Origin: DAOTVC01 sp034437215
GTDB lineage: Bacteria; Chloroflexota; Anaerolineae; B4-G1; SLSP01
Direction: 5' to 3'
DNA length: 21,314 bases
Assembly (NCBI GenBank): GCA_034437215.1
Contig: DAOTVC010000025.1
Location: forward strand, 1-21,314
In this document: piece by piece, positions 1-7,797 of the stretch
Layout of the letters: every line of letters starts with the position of its first letter
Numbering within the stretch: position 1 is the stretch's first letter
Notes under the pieces: model-generated
Database searches by the model: none
What the model was told of the DNA's origin: nothing
What the model saw: only the letters and a program-made list of their open reading frames with translations
Position numbers and translations under genes: made by a program

Positions 1-26
1 CTATAGCGCCGCGCAACCCCCTATTT

Positions 27-92
27 AAAAATCCCCTTCCCCCGCACGGAGTGCCGAACGCTACAGACCAGGTTGCGCTGCGGGGGAAGGGG
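27..92 (-). terminator. Possible intrinsic terminator for the 224-643 gene
   Basis: Positions 33-45 and 80-92 are a perfect 13-bp inverted repeat (CCCCTTCCCCCGC and its complement). Read on the minus strand, the hairpin is followed at once by ATTTTT (27-32), as expected of a Rho-independent terminator for the minus-strand gene ending at 224. The loop of 34 nt is long for a classic terminator. A second inverted repeat, 11-18 with 71-78, overlaps it in a non-nested way. It could instead be a dispersed repeat. Confidence 0.5.
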
Positions 93-223
93 CAGGGGAT
101 GGGGGCCTGCAAACGAGCACATCACTTGACCTGTGAAAAAACACTAGTTGCGAAGGCCGGGGCCATGTAGTGGGAGAGAGAAGCGGGGTACGTTTGTATG
201 CTTCTCGCACCGCTGTGGCGCGC

Positions 224-643
224 TCACTCCTCGGGGGCGGCGGCCTCGGGCATCTGCAGGTCCACGATCTCGCCGTGGACATCGATGACGATGCGAAAGC
301 CCATCAGACCGAGCCAGGAGCGGGCCTCCTCGGGCAGTCCCGTTCGCTGCAGCTCCTCGAGGTGCTCGTCCAGCTGGTCGATGGAGGTCTCGACGGTGGC
401 TTTCGTGAAGAGATCGTCCTGTCCCAGGTACTGCAGCATGCCCTGGACGACCAGCTCCCGCTGGTCGAGGATCTGCTCCTTCATTCCCCTGAGGACCTGG
501 CGGTCGACGACCTCCGCGGGGATGTGGCGGTCGAAGCCGTCGTCGTCCACCACGTAGAAGGCGTCACCTCCGACGTAGGTGACCTGGGCTACGCGGTCCT
601 GTTCATCGATCACCAGACCTGCAAAGAGCGCTACGGGTGCCAT
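224..643 (-). CDS. Conserved hypothetical protein, 139 aa
   Basis: The 139-residue product is acidic and soluble, with no signal peptide or membrane segment. The N-terminal part (MAPVALFAGLVIDEQDR) looks like beta strands around a short turn. The middle (about residues 40-105) is charged and probably helical, and the tail is rich in Ala, Pro and Glu. The ATG at 643 follows a good ribosome binding site (AGGAGAG, about 5 nt upstream on the minus strand). I do not recognise the family and assign no function. It appears monocistronic, with a hairpin plus T-run downstream at 27-92. Start and frame are supported by the ribosome site and by normal, non-repetitive protein composition. Confidence 0.7.
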   Translation of the reverse strand: MAPVALFAGLVIDEQDRVAQVTYVGGDAFYVVDDDGFDRHIPAEVVDRQVLRGMKEQILDQRELVVQGMLQYLGQDDLFTKATVETSIDQLDEHLEELQRTGLPEEARSWLGLMGFRIVIDVHGEIVDLQMPEAAAPEE

Positions 644-980
644 CGTCTCTCCTGATGCCCTGCGGGCTTGCCTCTTCTAACTTTCGAACTAAACTAAGGT
701 AGAGCGTTGAGCGGCGTTATCGACGGGAAGGGAGTCCCAATTCGCGCTGACACTCCTGGGAGGTCTATCTGTCACTCCATACCATGCTGGGTAACCCGCT
801 CGGCTACGGCCCTTATGCAAATGACTCGATTTGCCTTGATCCTTGATAAATGGCGTAAACTAGTTCCTCAGCCGTCACGCTCTTTCAACTAAGCATGTCT
901 TGGCTGTGAAGACGCATGCGCATGCCTTTTCACAGCTCTATCGTAGCAGAAAACGGGGCAGTTACCAGTCAGGAGGGGAG
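644..980. other. Intergenic region between divergent genes
   Basis: This gap of more than 300 bp is less GC-rich than its flanks and must hold the promoters of two divergent genes. On the plus strand a weak candidate promoter is TTGCCT at 831-836 and TAAACT at 856-861, with a spacing of 19 that is longer than ideal. A strong dyad sits at 903-936. The ribosome site AGGAGGGG of the degV-family gene is at 971-978. Open frames here (for example 707-892) have no ribosome site and look non-coding. Confidence 0.5.
903..936. promoter_or_regulatory. 34-bp nested palindrome upstream of degV gene
   Basis: The outer arms GCTGTGAA (903-910) and TTCACAGC (929-936) are perfectly complementary. Between them lies a perfect 12-bp palindrome, GCATGCGCATGC (914-925), flanked on each side by 3 unpaired bases. 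All parts share one centre, so 28 of 34 positions are symmetric. It ends 44 bp before the degV ATG. It could be an operator or an RNA hairpin in the leader. The TGTGA/TCACA half-sites resemble CRP-family half-sites, but the 20-bp spacing is not that of a CRP site. Confidence 0.5.
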
Positions 981-1838
981 ATGGAGAGAGTACAACCAGT
1001 TGCTGTCGTGACCGACTCGGCTTCGGGGATTCCGCCGTCCCTGCTCGAACAGTACCGCATCGAGGTCATCCCTTTCTGGGTGCGGGTGGGGGAGGGCTCT
1101 TACAAGGATGGCGTCGATATCGACCCCACCACCTTCTTTCGGATGGTCCGCGCGGATGCAGAGGCCACCGTGGGCACCAGCGTACCCGCCGTCGAGGCCT
1201 TCCTCGAGGTCTACAACCGCGTCGCCGAGTGGGCCGAGAGCATCGTCTCCGTGCACGTGGCAGGGGAGCAGAGCGGGACCTGTAATGCGGCCCAGCTGGC
1301 AGCGGAGGCCAGCCCCATCCCCGTGACCGTCGTCGACTCGGGTACAACGGCAATGGCGGAGGGCTTCATCGCCCTGGAGGCGGCCCGGGCCGCCAGCGAG
1401 GGGGTCTCTCTCGACGCGGTGCTGGCGAGGGTGCGGGCCCTCGTGCCCCAGACGGGGCTCCTGGCGCTCCTGGAAACGGTGAACTATGCCGTGCAGGGAG
1501 GGCGTCTCACGGCAGCTGCACGCCTCATCGGCAACCTGCTCCGCATCCAGCCCCTCATCAGCGTGAGTGGGAACAAGGTGGGTCTGGCGGGACAGGTGCG
1601 TCGCCGGCGCTCGGGGCTCAAGGTGCTGGTGGAACGGGTGATCGACCGGGTGGACGGCTGGCCTGTCCGCCTGACCGTCCACTACGCCGAGGACGAGGAG
1701 GAGGGGCGCTCGGTGCTGGAGACGTTGAAGGAGCGGCTCAACTGCCTGGAGACCTACCTCACGCGCGTGCCCGTCGCCCTGGGGGTGCACGCCGGTCCCG
1801 GCTCCGTCGGCGTCGCCTACTGCATCGAGAAGGAGTAG
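981..1838 (+). CDS. DegV family fatty-acid-binding protein
   Basis: The 285-aa product has the DegV fold signature. It starts with a beta strand ending in TDSASG (T11-D12-S13), followed by IEVIPFWVRVGEGSYKDG, then the TSVPA segment near residue 62, SVHVAGEQSGTCNAA, DSGTTAMAEGF, and a VQGGRLT turn in the middle. The C-terminus carries HAGPGSVGVAY. Family members bind a fatty acid between two alpha/beta domains; in Firmicutes some (FakB) present it to the kinase FakA. No FakA is visible here, so the partner is unknown. I chose the ATG at 981 because AGGAGGGG lies just upstream. The open frame extends back to 900, but those residues lack the fold and overlap the palindrome. Length is typical of the family. 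Confidence 0.93.
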   Translation: MERVQPVAVVTDSASGIPPSLLEQYRIEVIPFWVRVGEGSYKDGVDIDPTTFFRMVRADAEATVGTSVPAVEAFLEVYNRVAEWAESIVSVHVAGEQSGTCNAAQLAAEASPIPVTVVDSGTTAMAEGFIALEAARAASEGVSLDAVLARVRALVPQTGLLALLETVNYAVQGGRLTAAARLIGNLLRIQPLISVSGNKVGLAGQVRRRRSGLKVLVERVIDRVDGWPVRLTVHYAEDEEEGRSVLETLKERLNCLETYLTRVPVALGVHAGPGSVGVAYCIEKE

Positions 1839-1856
1839 GTGAGTTGATCTATCTTT

Positions 1857-1880
1857 CCGCAAGTATCAGGTCACTTGCGG
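1857..1880 (+). terminator. Hairpin after degV gene, possible terminator
   Basis: CCGCAAGT (1857-1864) and ACTTGCGG (1873-1880) form a perfect 8-bp stem with an 8-nt loop, starting 19 nt after the degV stop codon. There is no T-run after it on the plus strand, so it is either a weak terminator or an mRNA 3' stabilising stem. Confidence 0.4.
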
Positions 1881-1976
1881 GTGCCAGGGGGTGGGGCTGA
1901 GGAGATTTTGCTAGCTGCGAAATGTGAAGTCTTGCAATGGGGCGCGCAGCGCCGAGAAAGAGTAGATCCGAGGGGT

Positions 1977-2004
1977 TTGACTTTGCGGGGGGGTGTGATA
2001 CCTT
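1977..2004 (+). promoter_or_regulatory. Weak candidate promoter for the 2093-2524 gene
   Basis: TTGACT (1977-1982), a 16-bp spacer and TACCTT (1999-2004) give one good -35 box and a poor -10 box, about 90 bp before the next ATG. Apart from the hairpin at 1857-1880 I see nothing else in the 1839-2092 gap. Confidence 0.3.
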
Positions 2005-2092
2005 TTGCGCCGCGAGCTTGTGGGCTTGATCTGGGCACGATCCGCCTGTATGGGGGTGCGCGAAAGCCCGCACTATAACGTGGGGAGGTATC

Positions 2093-2524
2093 ATGACCAT
2101 CAAAGAGCGGACCCGGCAGATGCGGGTGGTGGCGGAGGTGCTGTTGGTGCACGTGCCCGCCCTGCTGAAGAAGGATCCATCCCTGGCGCGGGACATGTTG
2201 GCCGTCGCCGGCAAAGCGTTGCAGTCCGTCCACGAGGACGCCGAGCAGTCGGCAAAGGCCTGGGACAAGCGGGCCTACCACGTCAAAGCGGACGCTCTGC
2301 GGCGGGAGTGGGGTTGGGTCCAGGGCGCTGCCAACTACGCGACGGGCCTGGCCCTGCGCTCTGACCCCCTGACCACGGAGAGCCTCGGCAAGCTCGAGAA
2401 GCTCATCGGAGTCGAGCTGGAGAAGCCCTACCGCCGGCAGATCAGCGATCCCGAGCGCTTTCGGGGCGCCGCGCGTATGCTGAAGCTCCAACTGGAGGCG
2501 AGGCGCCCGCCCCTTCGCCGCTGA
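2093..2524 (+). CDS. Conserved hypothetical protein, 143 aa
   Basis: The 143-residue product is mostly helical, with many charged residues and no signal or membrane segment. Residues 1-60 look like an amphipathic helical bundle (VVAEVLLVHVPALLKKDPSL), and the tail is basic (EARRPPLRR). Start: ATG at 2093 preceded by GGGGAGG at 2081-2087. Family and function are not recognised. It is convergent with the DUF554 gene, with only 7 bp between the two stop codons, so there is no room for a separate terminator between them. Codon use resembles that of its neighbours, so it does not look recently acquired. Confidence 0.7.
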   Translation: MTIKERTRQMRVVAEVLLVHVPALLKKDPSLARDMLAVAGKALQSVHEDAEQSAKAWDKRAYHVKADALRREWGWVQGAANYATGLALRSDPLTTESLGKLEKLIGVELEKPYRRQISDPERFRGAARMLKLQLEARRPPLRR

Positions 2525-2531
2525 GGCTTTT

Positions 2532-3212
2532 TCAGTAGAAGAGCAGCGTCAGGAGCACGACGACCAGGAGCGCGGGCAGCAGGTTCGTCGTCCGCAGCCG
2601 CTTGATCTCCAGCAGGCTGATCCCGATGCCCAGGATGAGCACCCCGCCCACCGCCGTCAGCTCGTTGATGAGCAGCGGGGTGAAGAAGTCCTGGAATTGG
2701 CGGGCCAAGAGGGAGATCCCGCCCTGGATGAGCAGCAGGGGCAGCGCCGAGAACATCACCCCCAGCCCGTAGACCGCGGCCAGGGCGATGGAGGTGAAGC
2801 CGTCGAGAAGAGCCTTGGTGAAGATGAGGGTGCGGTCGCCGCTGAGCCCCTCGTTCAGGGCGCCGACGAAGGTCATCGAGCCGATACAGAAGATGAGGAA
2901 GGCAGTGACCAACCCCTCGGTGAAGCGCTCGTCCCCCGCGTTGATCCGTGCCTTGAGCCGCTCACCTAACCGCTCCAGCCCCCGCTCCAGCTGCACCAGC
3001 TCCCCCACGATCCCCCCGAGGATGAGGCTGAAGATGAGGACGAGGAAGTTGCCCGTCTGCAGGGCCATCTCCATCCCCAGCACCAGCGTGGCAAGGCCGA
3101 TGGCCTGAAAGATGATGACCTTGATCTTCTGGGGGAAGCGGCTGCGGAGCAGGAGCCCCAGGGCGCTGCCGACGATCACTGCGCCGGTGTTGACGAAGGA
3201 GCCGATGGGCAC
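2532..3212 (-). CDS. DUF554 family membrane protein
   Basis: The 226-aa integral membrane protein has about six or seven hydrophobic segments. The N-terminus PIGSFVNTGAVIVGSALGLLL, the LGMEMAL segment, the ILGGIVGELVQLE motif near residue 90 and the final GIGISLLEIKRL-LPALLVV segment match the DUF554 (YdfK/YqgA) family. Its biochemical role is not established; it may be a transporter. The start is GTG at 3212, set by the characteristic N-terminus, and no strong ribosome site is visible. It begins only 9 bp after the sufD stop, so it is very likely the last gene of the suf operon and may depend on translational coupling. Length is normal for the family. Confidence 0.9.
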   Translation of the reverse strand: MPIGSFVNTGAVIVGSALGLLLRSRFPQKIKVIIFQAIGLATLVLGMEMALQTGNFLVLIFSLILGGIVGELVQLERGLERLGERLKARINAGDERFTEGLVTAFLIFCIGSMTFVGALNEGLSGDRTLIFTKALLDGFTSIALAAVYGLGVMFSALPLLLIQGGISLLARQFQDFFTPLLINELTAVGGVLILGIGISLLEIKRLRTTNLLPALLVVVLLTLLFY

Positions 3213-3221
3213 GGGCAGGTC

Positions 3222-4559
3222 TCAGCGAAAGCGGCGGGTGATCTCGGCGTCCAGCTGCTCCCGCACGCAGGCCAGCGGTATCCGCTCGATGATGGGCTGG
3301 AAGAAGCCTCGCACGATCAGCTCCTCCGCCTGCTCCCGGGGAACGCCCCGCGCCTGCAGGTAGAAGAGCTGCTCCGGGTCGATGCGGGAGACGGTGGCGC
3401 CGTGGCTGCAGCGGACGTCGTTGGCGATGATCTCCAGGCCGGGGATGGAGTGGGCGCGGGCGTCCCCCAGCAGGAGGTTGTTGTTGGCCTGGTAGCCCTG
3501 CGTGCCCTGGGCGCCGGGCTCCACGCGGATCATCCCGTAGAAGACGGTACGCGCGCTCTCCTTCAGCACGTTGCGAAAGAGGACGTCGCTGTAGGCGTCG
3601 GGCGCGGCGTGGTGCTGGTAGGTGCTCTGATCCATCTGCTGCTCTCCCGCGGCGAAGGAGAAGCCCTGCATCAGCCCTCGCGCGTGAGGGGCCAGGAGGT
3701 CGGTGCGCAGGAACTCCTTGGTGACCGCTCCACCCAACGAGCCCGCCGCCCAGAGGAGGTTGGCCTCCCTCTCGAGACGGGCGTTCTGCACGCTGACGGT
3801 ATAGCGCTTGCTTCCCCAGTGCTGCAGGCTGGCATAGCGCACCCAGGCTCCCTCCCCGGCGTAGAGCTCCACCACCTCGGCGTTGAGCCGGGGCTCGCTT
3901 TCCTGGGAGATGCGATCCTGCAGCAGCGTCACCCGGGCACCCTCCGCGGCGATGACGAGAGTGTGGTGCAGTCCCATCCCGCCCCGGTGGTCGTAGCCGA
4001 CGAGAGCCTGCAGCGGGCGGGTGACCCGCACGCCTGCGGGCACGTAGACGAAGGTGCCCCCATGCCAGAGGGCGGCGTGCAGGGCCGTGAAGCGGTTGAA
4101 GTCGACCCGCGCGGTGCTCCCCTGCATCCAGTAGCGGCGGATGAGATCGCCGTGGGAGCGCAGCGCCTCGTGGAGGTCCAGCAGGACGACGCCCTGCTCG
4201 GCATCCCGGGGCGCAAGCTTCCCGTAGGCCGGGGCACCGTTGTGGTGCACGAGCACGCCGCCGACCTGGGGCTCGGGCGCCAGGGGTGACTGCCAGCAGG
4301 GGGGGAGGTCGTCGAGGTTCAGCAGGGGCTCCGGCACCACCCGCAGCGCCTGCTCCTCCAGGGGGAAGCGGGCCAGGGGCACGCGGCGCCAGGCCTCCTC
4401 CTTGGCGTGGGGCCACTCCAGGGACGCATAGACGTGCCAGGCGGCCCGCCGGGCCTCCCGCATCCACGCCGGCTCGTCGTAGTAGTCCGCCAGGGCCTCC
4501 ACCGCTCCGGCTTCCACGCCCAGGGAGAGGGTCGCCTCCGTCGTCGCTGCTTCGCTCAT
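3222..4559 (-). CDS. sufD: Fe-S cluster assembly protein SufD
   Basis: The 445-aa SufD partner of SufB in the SufBC2D scaffold complex is cytoplasmic. The N-terminal 100 residues are a helical SufD-specific region (WPHAKEEAWRRVPL). The rest is the SufBD right-handed beta-helix. Near the C-terminus, NDVRCSHGATVSRID-EQLFYLQARG holds the His of the family (His360 in E. coli), and the end has the PIIERIPL helix. Start choice: ATG at 4559 follows AGAGGTGAG. A second ATG in frame at 4586 overlaps the sufB stop as ATGA and would add nine residues (MSPARGETR); both are possible. The open frame continues far upstream through sufB, but that part is a shadow. Third gene of the suf operon. Confidence 0.95.
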   Translation of the reverse strand: MSEAATTEATLSLGVEAGAVEALADYYDEPAWMREARRAAWHVYASLEWPHAKEEAWRRVPLARFPLEEQALRVVPEPLLNLDDLPPCWQSPLAPEPQVGGVLVHHNGAPAYGKLAPRDAEQGVVLLDLHEALRSHGDLIRRYWMQGSTARVDFNRFTALHAALWHGGTFVYVPAGVRVTRPLQALVGYDHRGGMGLHHTLVIAAEGARVTLLQDRISQESEPRLNAEVVELYAGEGAWVRYASLQHWGSKRYTVSVQNARLEREANLLWAAGSLGGAVTKEFLRTDLLAPHARGLMQGFSFAAGEQQMDQSTYQHHAAPDAYSDVLFRNVLKESARTVFYGMIRVEPGAQGTQGYQANNNLLLGDARAHSIPGLEIIANDVRCSHGATVSRIDPEQLFYLQARGVPREQAEELIVRGFFQPIIERIPLACVREQLDAEITRRFR

Positions 4560-4582
4560 CCTCGTCTCACCTCTCGCGGGGC

Positions 4583-5989
4583 TCATCCGACGCTGCCCTC
4601 CATCTGTAGCTGGATCAGCCGGTTGAGTTCCACCGCGTATTCCATGGGCAGCTCCTTGATGAAGGGCTCCAGAAAGCCGTTGATGATCATGCCCGAGGCC
4701 TCCTCCTCGCTCAGCCCACGGCTCATGAGGTAGAAGAGCTGGTCCTCGCTGATCTTGCTCACCGTGGCCTCGTGCTCGATGCGGGCGTCGTCCTCGTTCA
4801 CGTCGATGTAGGGGTAGGTGTCGGAGCGGGAGTGGGCGTCCAGGAGCAGCGCGTCGCAGACCACCTTGGACTGCGCGCCGACGGCGCCCTGGTTCACCCG
4901 CACCAGCCCCCGGAAGGCGGAGCGCCCGTTGTCCTTGCTGATGGACTTGGAGGTGACGACGGAGGAGGTGTGGGGCGCCAGGTGGATGGCCTTCGCGCCC
5001 GCGTCGTAGTGCTGGCCCTCGCCGGCGAAGGCGATGGACATCACCTCTCCGTGGGCCCGCGCCCCTTTGAGGACGACGGACGGGTACTTCATGGTCAACC
5101 CGCTGCCCAGGTTGCCGTCGACCCAGGCCATGGAGCCCTCCTCCTCGACGATAGCGCGCTGGGTCACCAGGTTGTAGACGTTGCGCGACCAGTTCTGGAT
5201 GGTGGTGTAGCGCGCCTGCGCGCCCCGCTTCACGAAGATCTCGATGACCCCCGTGTGGAGGGCCGCCGTCGAGTACTGGGGCGCCGTGCAGCCCTCGATG
5301 TAATGGACCTTGCTCCCCTCCTCGGCGACGATGATGGTGCGCTCGAACTGGCCCAGGCTCTGGGCGTTGATGCGGAAGTAGGCCTGGAGCGGGATCTCGA
5401 CGTTCACGCCTGCCGGTACGTAGACGAAGCTGCCGCCCGACCAGAAGGCGCTGTTGAGGGCCGCGAACTTGTTGTCGGCGATGGGGACGGCGCGGCTGAT
5501 GTGCTCCCGGACCAGGTCGGGGTACTTCTGGACCGCCGTGTCCATGTCGACGAAGAGGATGCCGTGGCGCTCCCACTCCTGCTTCAGGGAGCTGTAGACC
5601 GACTCGGAGTCCATCTGGGTCTCCACGCCCGCCAGGAACTTCCGCTCCGCCTCGGGGATGCCCAGGCGCTCGAAGGTGTCCTTGATGCCCTCGGGGACCT
5701 CGTCCCAGGTGCGGGCTTTAGTCTTGACGGGGCGCATGTAGTAGTAGAACTCCTCGAAGTCGAGGGTGCCCAGGTCGACGCCCCAGGTGGGCATGGGCAT
5801 CCTGACGAAGATGTCGAGGGCCTTGAGCCGGAAGTCGAGCATCCACCGGGGCTCGCCCTTGACGGCGGAGATCTCCCGCACGATGTCCTCACCGATACCC
5901 TTCCGCGTCTGGTGGGCGTAGTCGATGACGGTCGTGAAGTCGTAGCGCTCTTGATCTTTGATGGTTTTGAGATGCTCTGGGTCTGTCAT
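4583..5989 (-). CDS. sufB: Fe-S cluster assembly scaffold SufB
   Basis: The 468-aa SufB is the scaffold subunit on which nascent Fe-S clusters are built in SufBC2D. Landmarks: the N-terminal YDFTTVIDY and EPRWMLDFRLKAL region, GGSFVYVPAGV near residue 185, Cys234 in IEGCTAPQYS (Cys254 in E. coli), Cys378 in KVVCDALLLD (matching the essential Cys405) and IEHEATVSKI with His406 and Glu407. The key residues are therefore intact. Length is typical. The ATG at 5989 has AAGAGG very close upstream, so the ribosome site is poorly spaced. It lies 103 bp downstream of sufC, separated by a heptad-repeat hairpin. No sufS or sufU is visible in the window, so the sulfur donor is encoded elsewhere. Confidence 0.97.
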   Translation of the reverse strand: MTDPEHLKTIKDQERYDFTTVIDYAHQTRKGIGEDIVREISAVKGEPRWMLDFRLKALDIFVRMPMPTWGVDLGTLDFEEFYYYMRPVKTKARTWDEVPEGIKDTFERLGIPEAERKFLAGVETQMDSESVYSSLKQEWERHGILFVDMDTAVQKYPDLVREHISRAVPIADNKFAALNSAFWSGGSFVYVPAGVNVEIPLQAYFRINAQSLGQFERTIIVAEEGSKVHYIEGCTAPQYSTAALHTGVIEIFVKRGAQARYTTIQNWSRNVYNLVTQRAIVEEEGSMAWVDGNLGSGLTMKYPSVVLKGARAHGEVMSIAFAGEGQHYDAGAKAIHLAPHTSSVVTSKSISKDNGRSAFRGLVRVNQGAVGAQSKVVCDALLLDAHSRSDTYPYIDVNEDDARIEHEATVSKISEDQLFYLMSRGLSEEEASGMIINGFLEPFIKELPMEYAVELNRLIQLQMEGSVG

Positions 5990-6023
5990 GGCCTCTTTCG
6001 TAGAGGGTAGTGGTTTGGATTCG

Positions 6024-6092
6024 AGGGATCAGGGACTGGGGATCAGGAATTTACTCTTTGATTCCCTGTCTCTATTTCCTGTTCCCTGATCA

Positions 6093-6107
<15 letters not shown>
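6024..6107. repeat. Heptad-repeat hairpin between sufC and sufB
   Basis: The left arm (6024-6051) is a run of 7-bp units of the type AGGGATC. The right arm (6082-6107) is its approximate complement, with units such as TCCCTGA. The innermost 25 positions of the two arms match at about 19. The element fills the sufC-sufB gap and its right arm covers the last codons and stop of sufC. Related copies lie at 14413-14438, 16655-16685 and 19805-19890. Confidence 0.7.
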
Positions 6108-6920
<813 letters not shown>

Positions 6921-6950
6921 GCTCGCTCCTCGTCTCTCTGTAGTGAACGG

Positions 6951-6978
6951 AGTATAAACCAGGATGGAGTTTTGTCAA
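6951..6978 (-). promoter_or_regulatory. suf operon promoter
   Basis: On the minus strand, TTGACA (6973-6978), a 16-bp spacer and TATACT (6951-6956) make a near-consensus housekeeping sigma promoter. The expected start is about 24 nt before the sufC ATG. The AT-rich flank carries GACAA twice, but I see no clear operator of an Rrf2/IscR or SufR type. Confidence 0.8.
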
Positions 6979-7008
6979 GAATTGTCTATTAAATTAGCCC
7001 CTCTCATG

Positions 7009-7038
7009 AAAAAGGCCGGTGCAGGACCGCACCGGCCT
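7009..7038 (-). terminator. Intrinsic terminator of the YIP1-type gene
   Basis: Inverted repeat AGGCCGGTGC (7013-7022) and GCACCGGCCT (7029-7038) with a 6-nt loop. Read on the minus strand, the stem is followed by TTTTTC. It lies 19 nt after the stop codon of the 7057-7602 gene and separates it from the suf promoter. Confidence 0.92.
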
Positions 7039-7056
7039 CTTCTGCGAACGGAGCTT

Positions 7057-7602
7057 CTACCCGGCGAGGTCGCCGAGGGCGCCGAGGCCGACAGCGCTCA
7101 CGCCTATGAGTCCACCGACGACGAGGTTAATCACGAGGATGATGATCCAGCCGATGATGACCGTGGCGATGGCCTTGCCTATGTCGAAGTCGAGCCCCTC
7201 CTGGATGCCAATGACGGCGGCGACCAGGGACCAGATAGCGCCGATGAGACCGCCTACGCAGGGGATGATGGCCAGGAAGCGGGGGGCATAGGAGTAGCCG
7301 ATCACGCGTAGCATCTCGCCCATATCGGCGGTACCGCCAAAGAGCCGGGTACCGACGAAATAGGTCACCGCGGCCCAGATGAACCAGTTGACGAAGGTGA
7401 GGACGAAGGTGACGACGAGGCCCACGATGATATCGCCCAGGTTCCCTCCGGCGATCAGGGAGCTGATGACGCTGCCGATAACCGACAAAAAGGCGACGAT
7501 AGCGACGACGATGGCGGCCTCCGAGGTGGCGTTCGGGTCGTGCTCAATCTCGGCGAAGTTGGGTTTGGACAGCTTGAATACACCAATGATGCGGTCTAAC
7601 AT
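7057..7602 (-). CDS. YIP1 family membrane protein
   Basis: The 181-aa product has a soluble N-terminal stretch (MLDRIIGVFKLSKPNFAEIEHDPNAT, about 1-28) followed by about five hydrophobic segments. The pattern LDRIIGVF..P...I..DP, the LFGG-GEMLRVIGYSYAP motif near residue 95 and Gly-rich membrane helices fit the bacterial YIP1 (Yip1-domain) family. Function in bacteria is unknown. It is monocistronic: its own promoter is at 7680-7708, the leader has a hairpin at its very 5' end, the ribosome site AAGGAG is at 7611-7616, and a terminator follows at 7009-7038. The short tail (GVSAVGLGALGDLAG) is Gly/Ala-rich. Confidence 0.85.
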   Translation of the reverse strand: MLDRIIGVFKLSKPNFAEIEHDPNATSEAAIVVAIVAFLSVIGSVISSLIAGGNLGDIIVGLVVTFVLTFVNWFIWAAVTYFVGTRLFGGTADMGEMLRVIGYSYAPRFLAIIPCVGGLIGAIWSLVAAVIGIQEGLDFDIGKAIATVIIGWIIILVINLVVGGLIGVSAVGLGALGDLAG

Positions 7603-7654
7603 GATGCTCCTCTCCTTGGGTGTGAAAGTGAATGGTTAGCGGCTCCCCTCTACG

Positions 7655-7673
7655 GTGTTCAGTGGGGGAACAC
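7655..7673 (-). promoter_or_regulatory. Hairpin at predicted 5' end of the YIP1-type mRNA
   Basis: GTGTTC (7655-7660) and GAACAC (7668-7673) are perfect inverted repeats with a 7-nt loop. The expected transcription start from the promoter at 7680-7708 is near 7673, so the stem would form the first bases of the mRNA. It could be a 5' stabiliser or an operator overlapping +1. Confidence 0.45.
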
Positions 7674-7679
7674 ATTTCC

Positions 7680-7708
7680 ATTATAAGAGAAGAAGGAAAA
7701 TAGTTCAA
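7680..7708 (-). promoter_or_regulatory. Promoter of the YIP1-type gene
   Basis: On the minus strand, TTGAAC (7703-7708), 17-bp spacer, TATAAT (7680-7685). Box sequences and spacing are close to the housekeeping consensus; the leader would be about 70 nt. Confidence 0.8.
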
Positions 7709-7746
7709 TCACGTTATGGGTGTGCTTTCTCTGGACTAGGACAAGG

Positions 7747-7768
7747 CCAGGTGCTGGCCAGGTGCTGG
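7747..7768. repeat. Tandem 11-bp direct repeat, possible operator
   Basis: CCAGGTGCTGG occurs twice head to tail (7747-7757 and 7758-7768). Each unit is itself a dyad (CCAG-GTG-CTGG). The second copy ends 1 bp before the -35 box of the plus-strand promoter at 7770. An 11-bp period is close to one helical turn, so a bound regulator would sit on one face of the DNA. Confidence 0.5.
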
Positions 7769-7769
7769 T

Positions 7770-7797
7770 TTGAACTCTCGTCCCCCGGCGTTATAAT
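7770..7797 (+). promoter_or_regulatory. Plus-strand promoter upstream of MITE-like element and FRG gene
   Basis: TTGAAC (7770-7775), 16-bp spacer, TATAAT (7792-7797). The next good start codon on this strand is the FRG gene at 8208, about 400 nt away, with the 7870-8035 element between. No convincing ORF lies nearer; the frame 7655-7864 lacks a ribosome site and crosses the promoter. The region may be the FRG leader or a small RNA. Confidence 0.6.

Noticed and set aside
170..655. 161-codon plus-strand frame opposite the first gene
   Set aside because: No ribosome site and shadow composition. The minus-strand frame has a good ribosome site and a normal protein composition.
904..935. Possible CRP/FNR-type binding site before the degV gene
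   Set aside because: The half-sites TGTGA and TCACA are present, but the spacing is 20 bp instead of 6 bp, so I keep it only as an unassigned palindrome.
4560..5576. N-terminal part of the long frame that ends in sufD
   Set aside because: These codons are an out-of-frame reading of sufB, rich in Arg/Gly/Pro; SufD begins at 4559 or 4586.
4772..6010. 412-codon plus-strand frame opposite sufB
   Set aside because: Antisense to a gene with every SufB key residue. The composition is low-complexity Val/Asp/Gly/Leu and has no domain.
6951..7000. SufR/IscR-type operator at the suf promoter
   Set aside because: GACAA occurs twice as a direct repeat, but there is no clear dyad of the expected form, so an operator cannot be supported.
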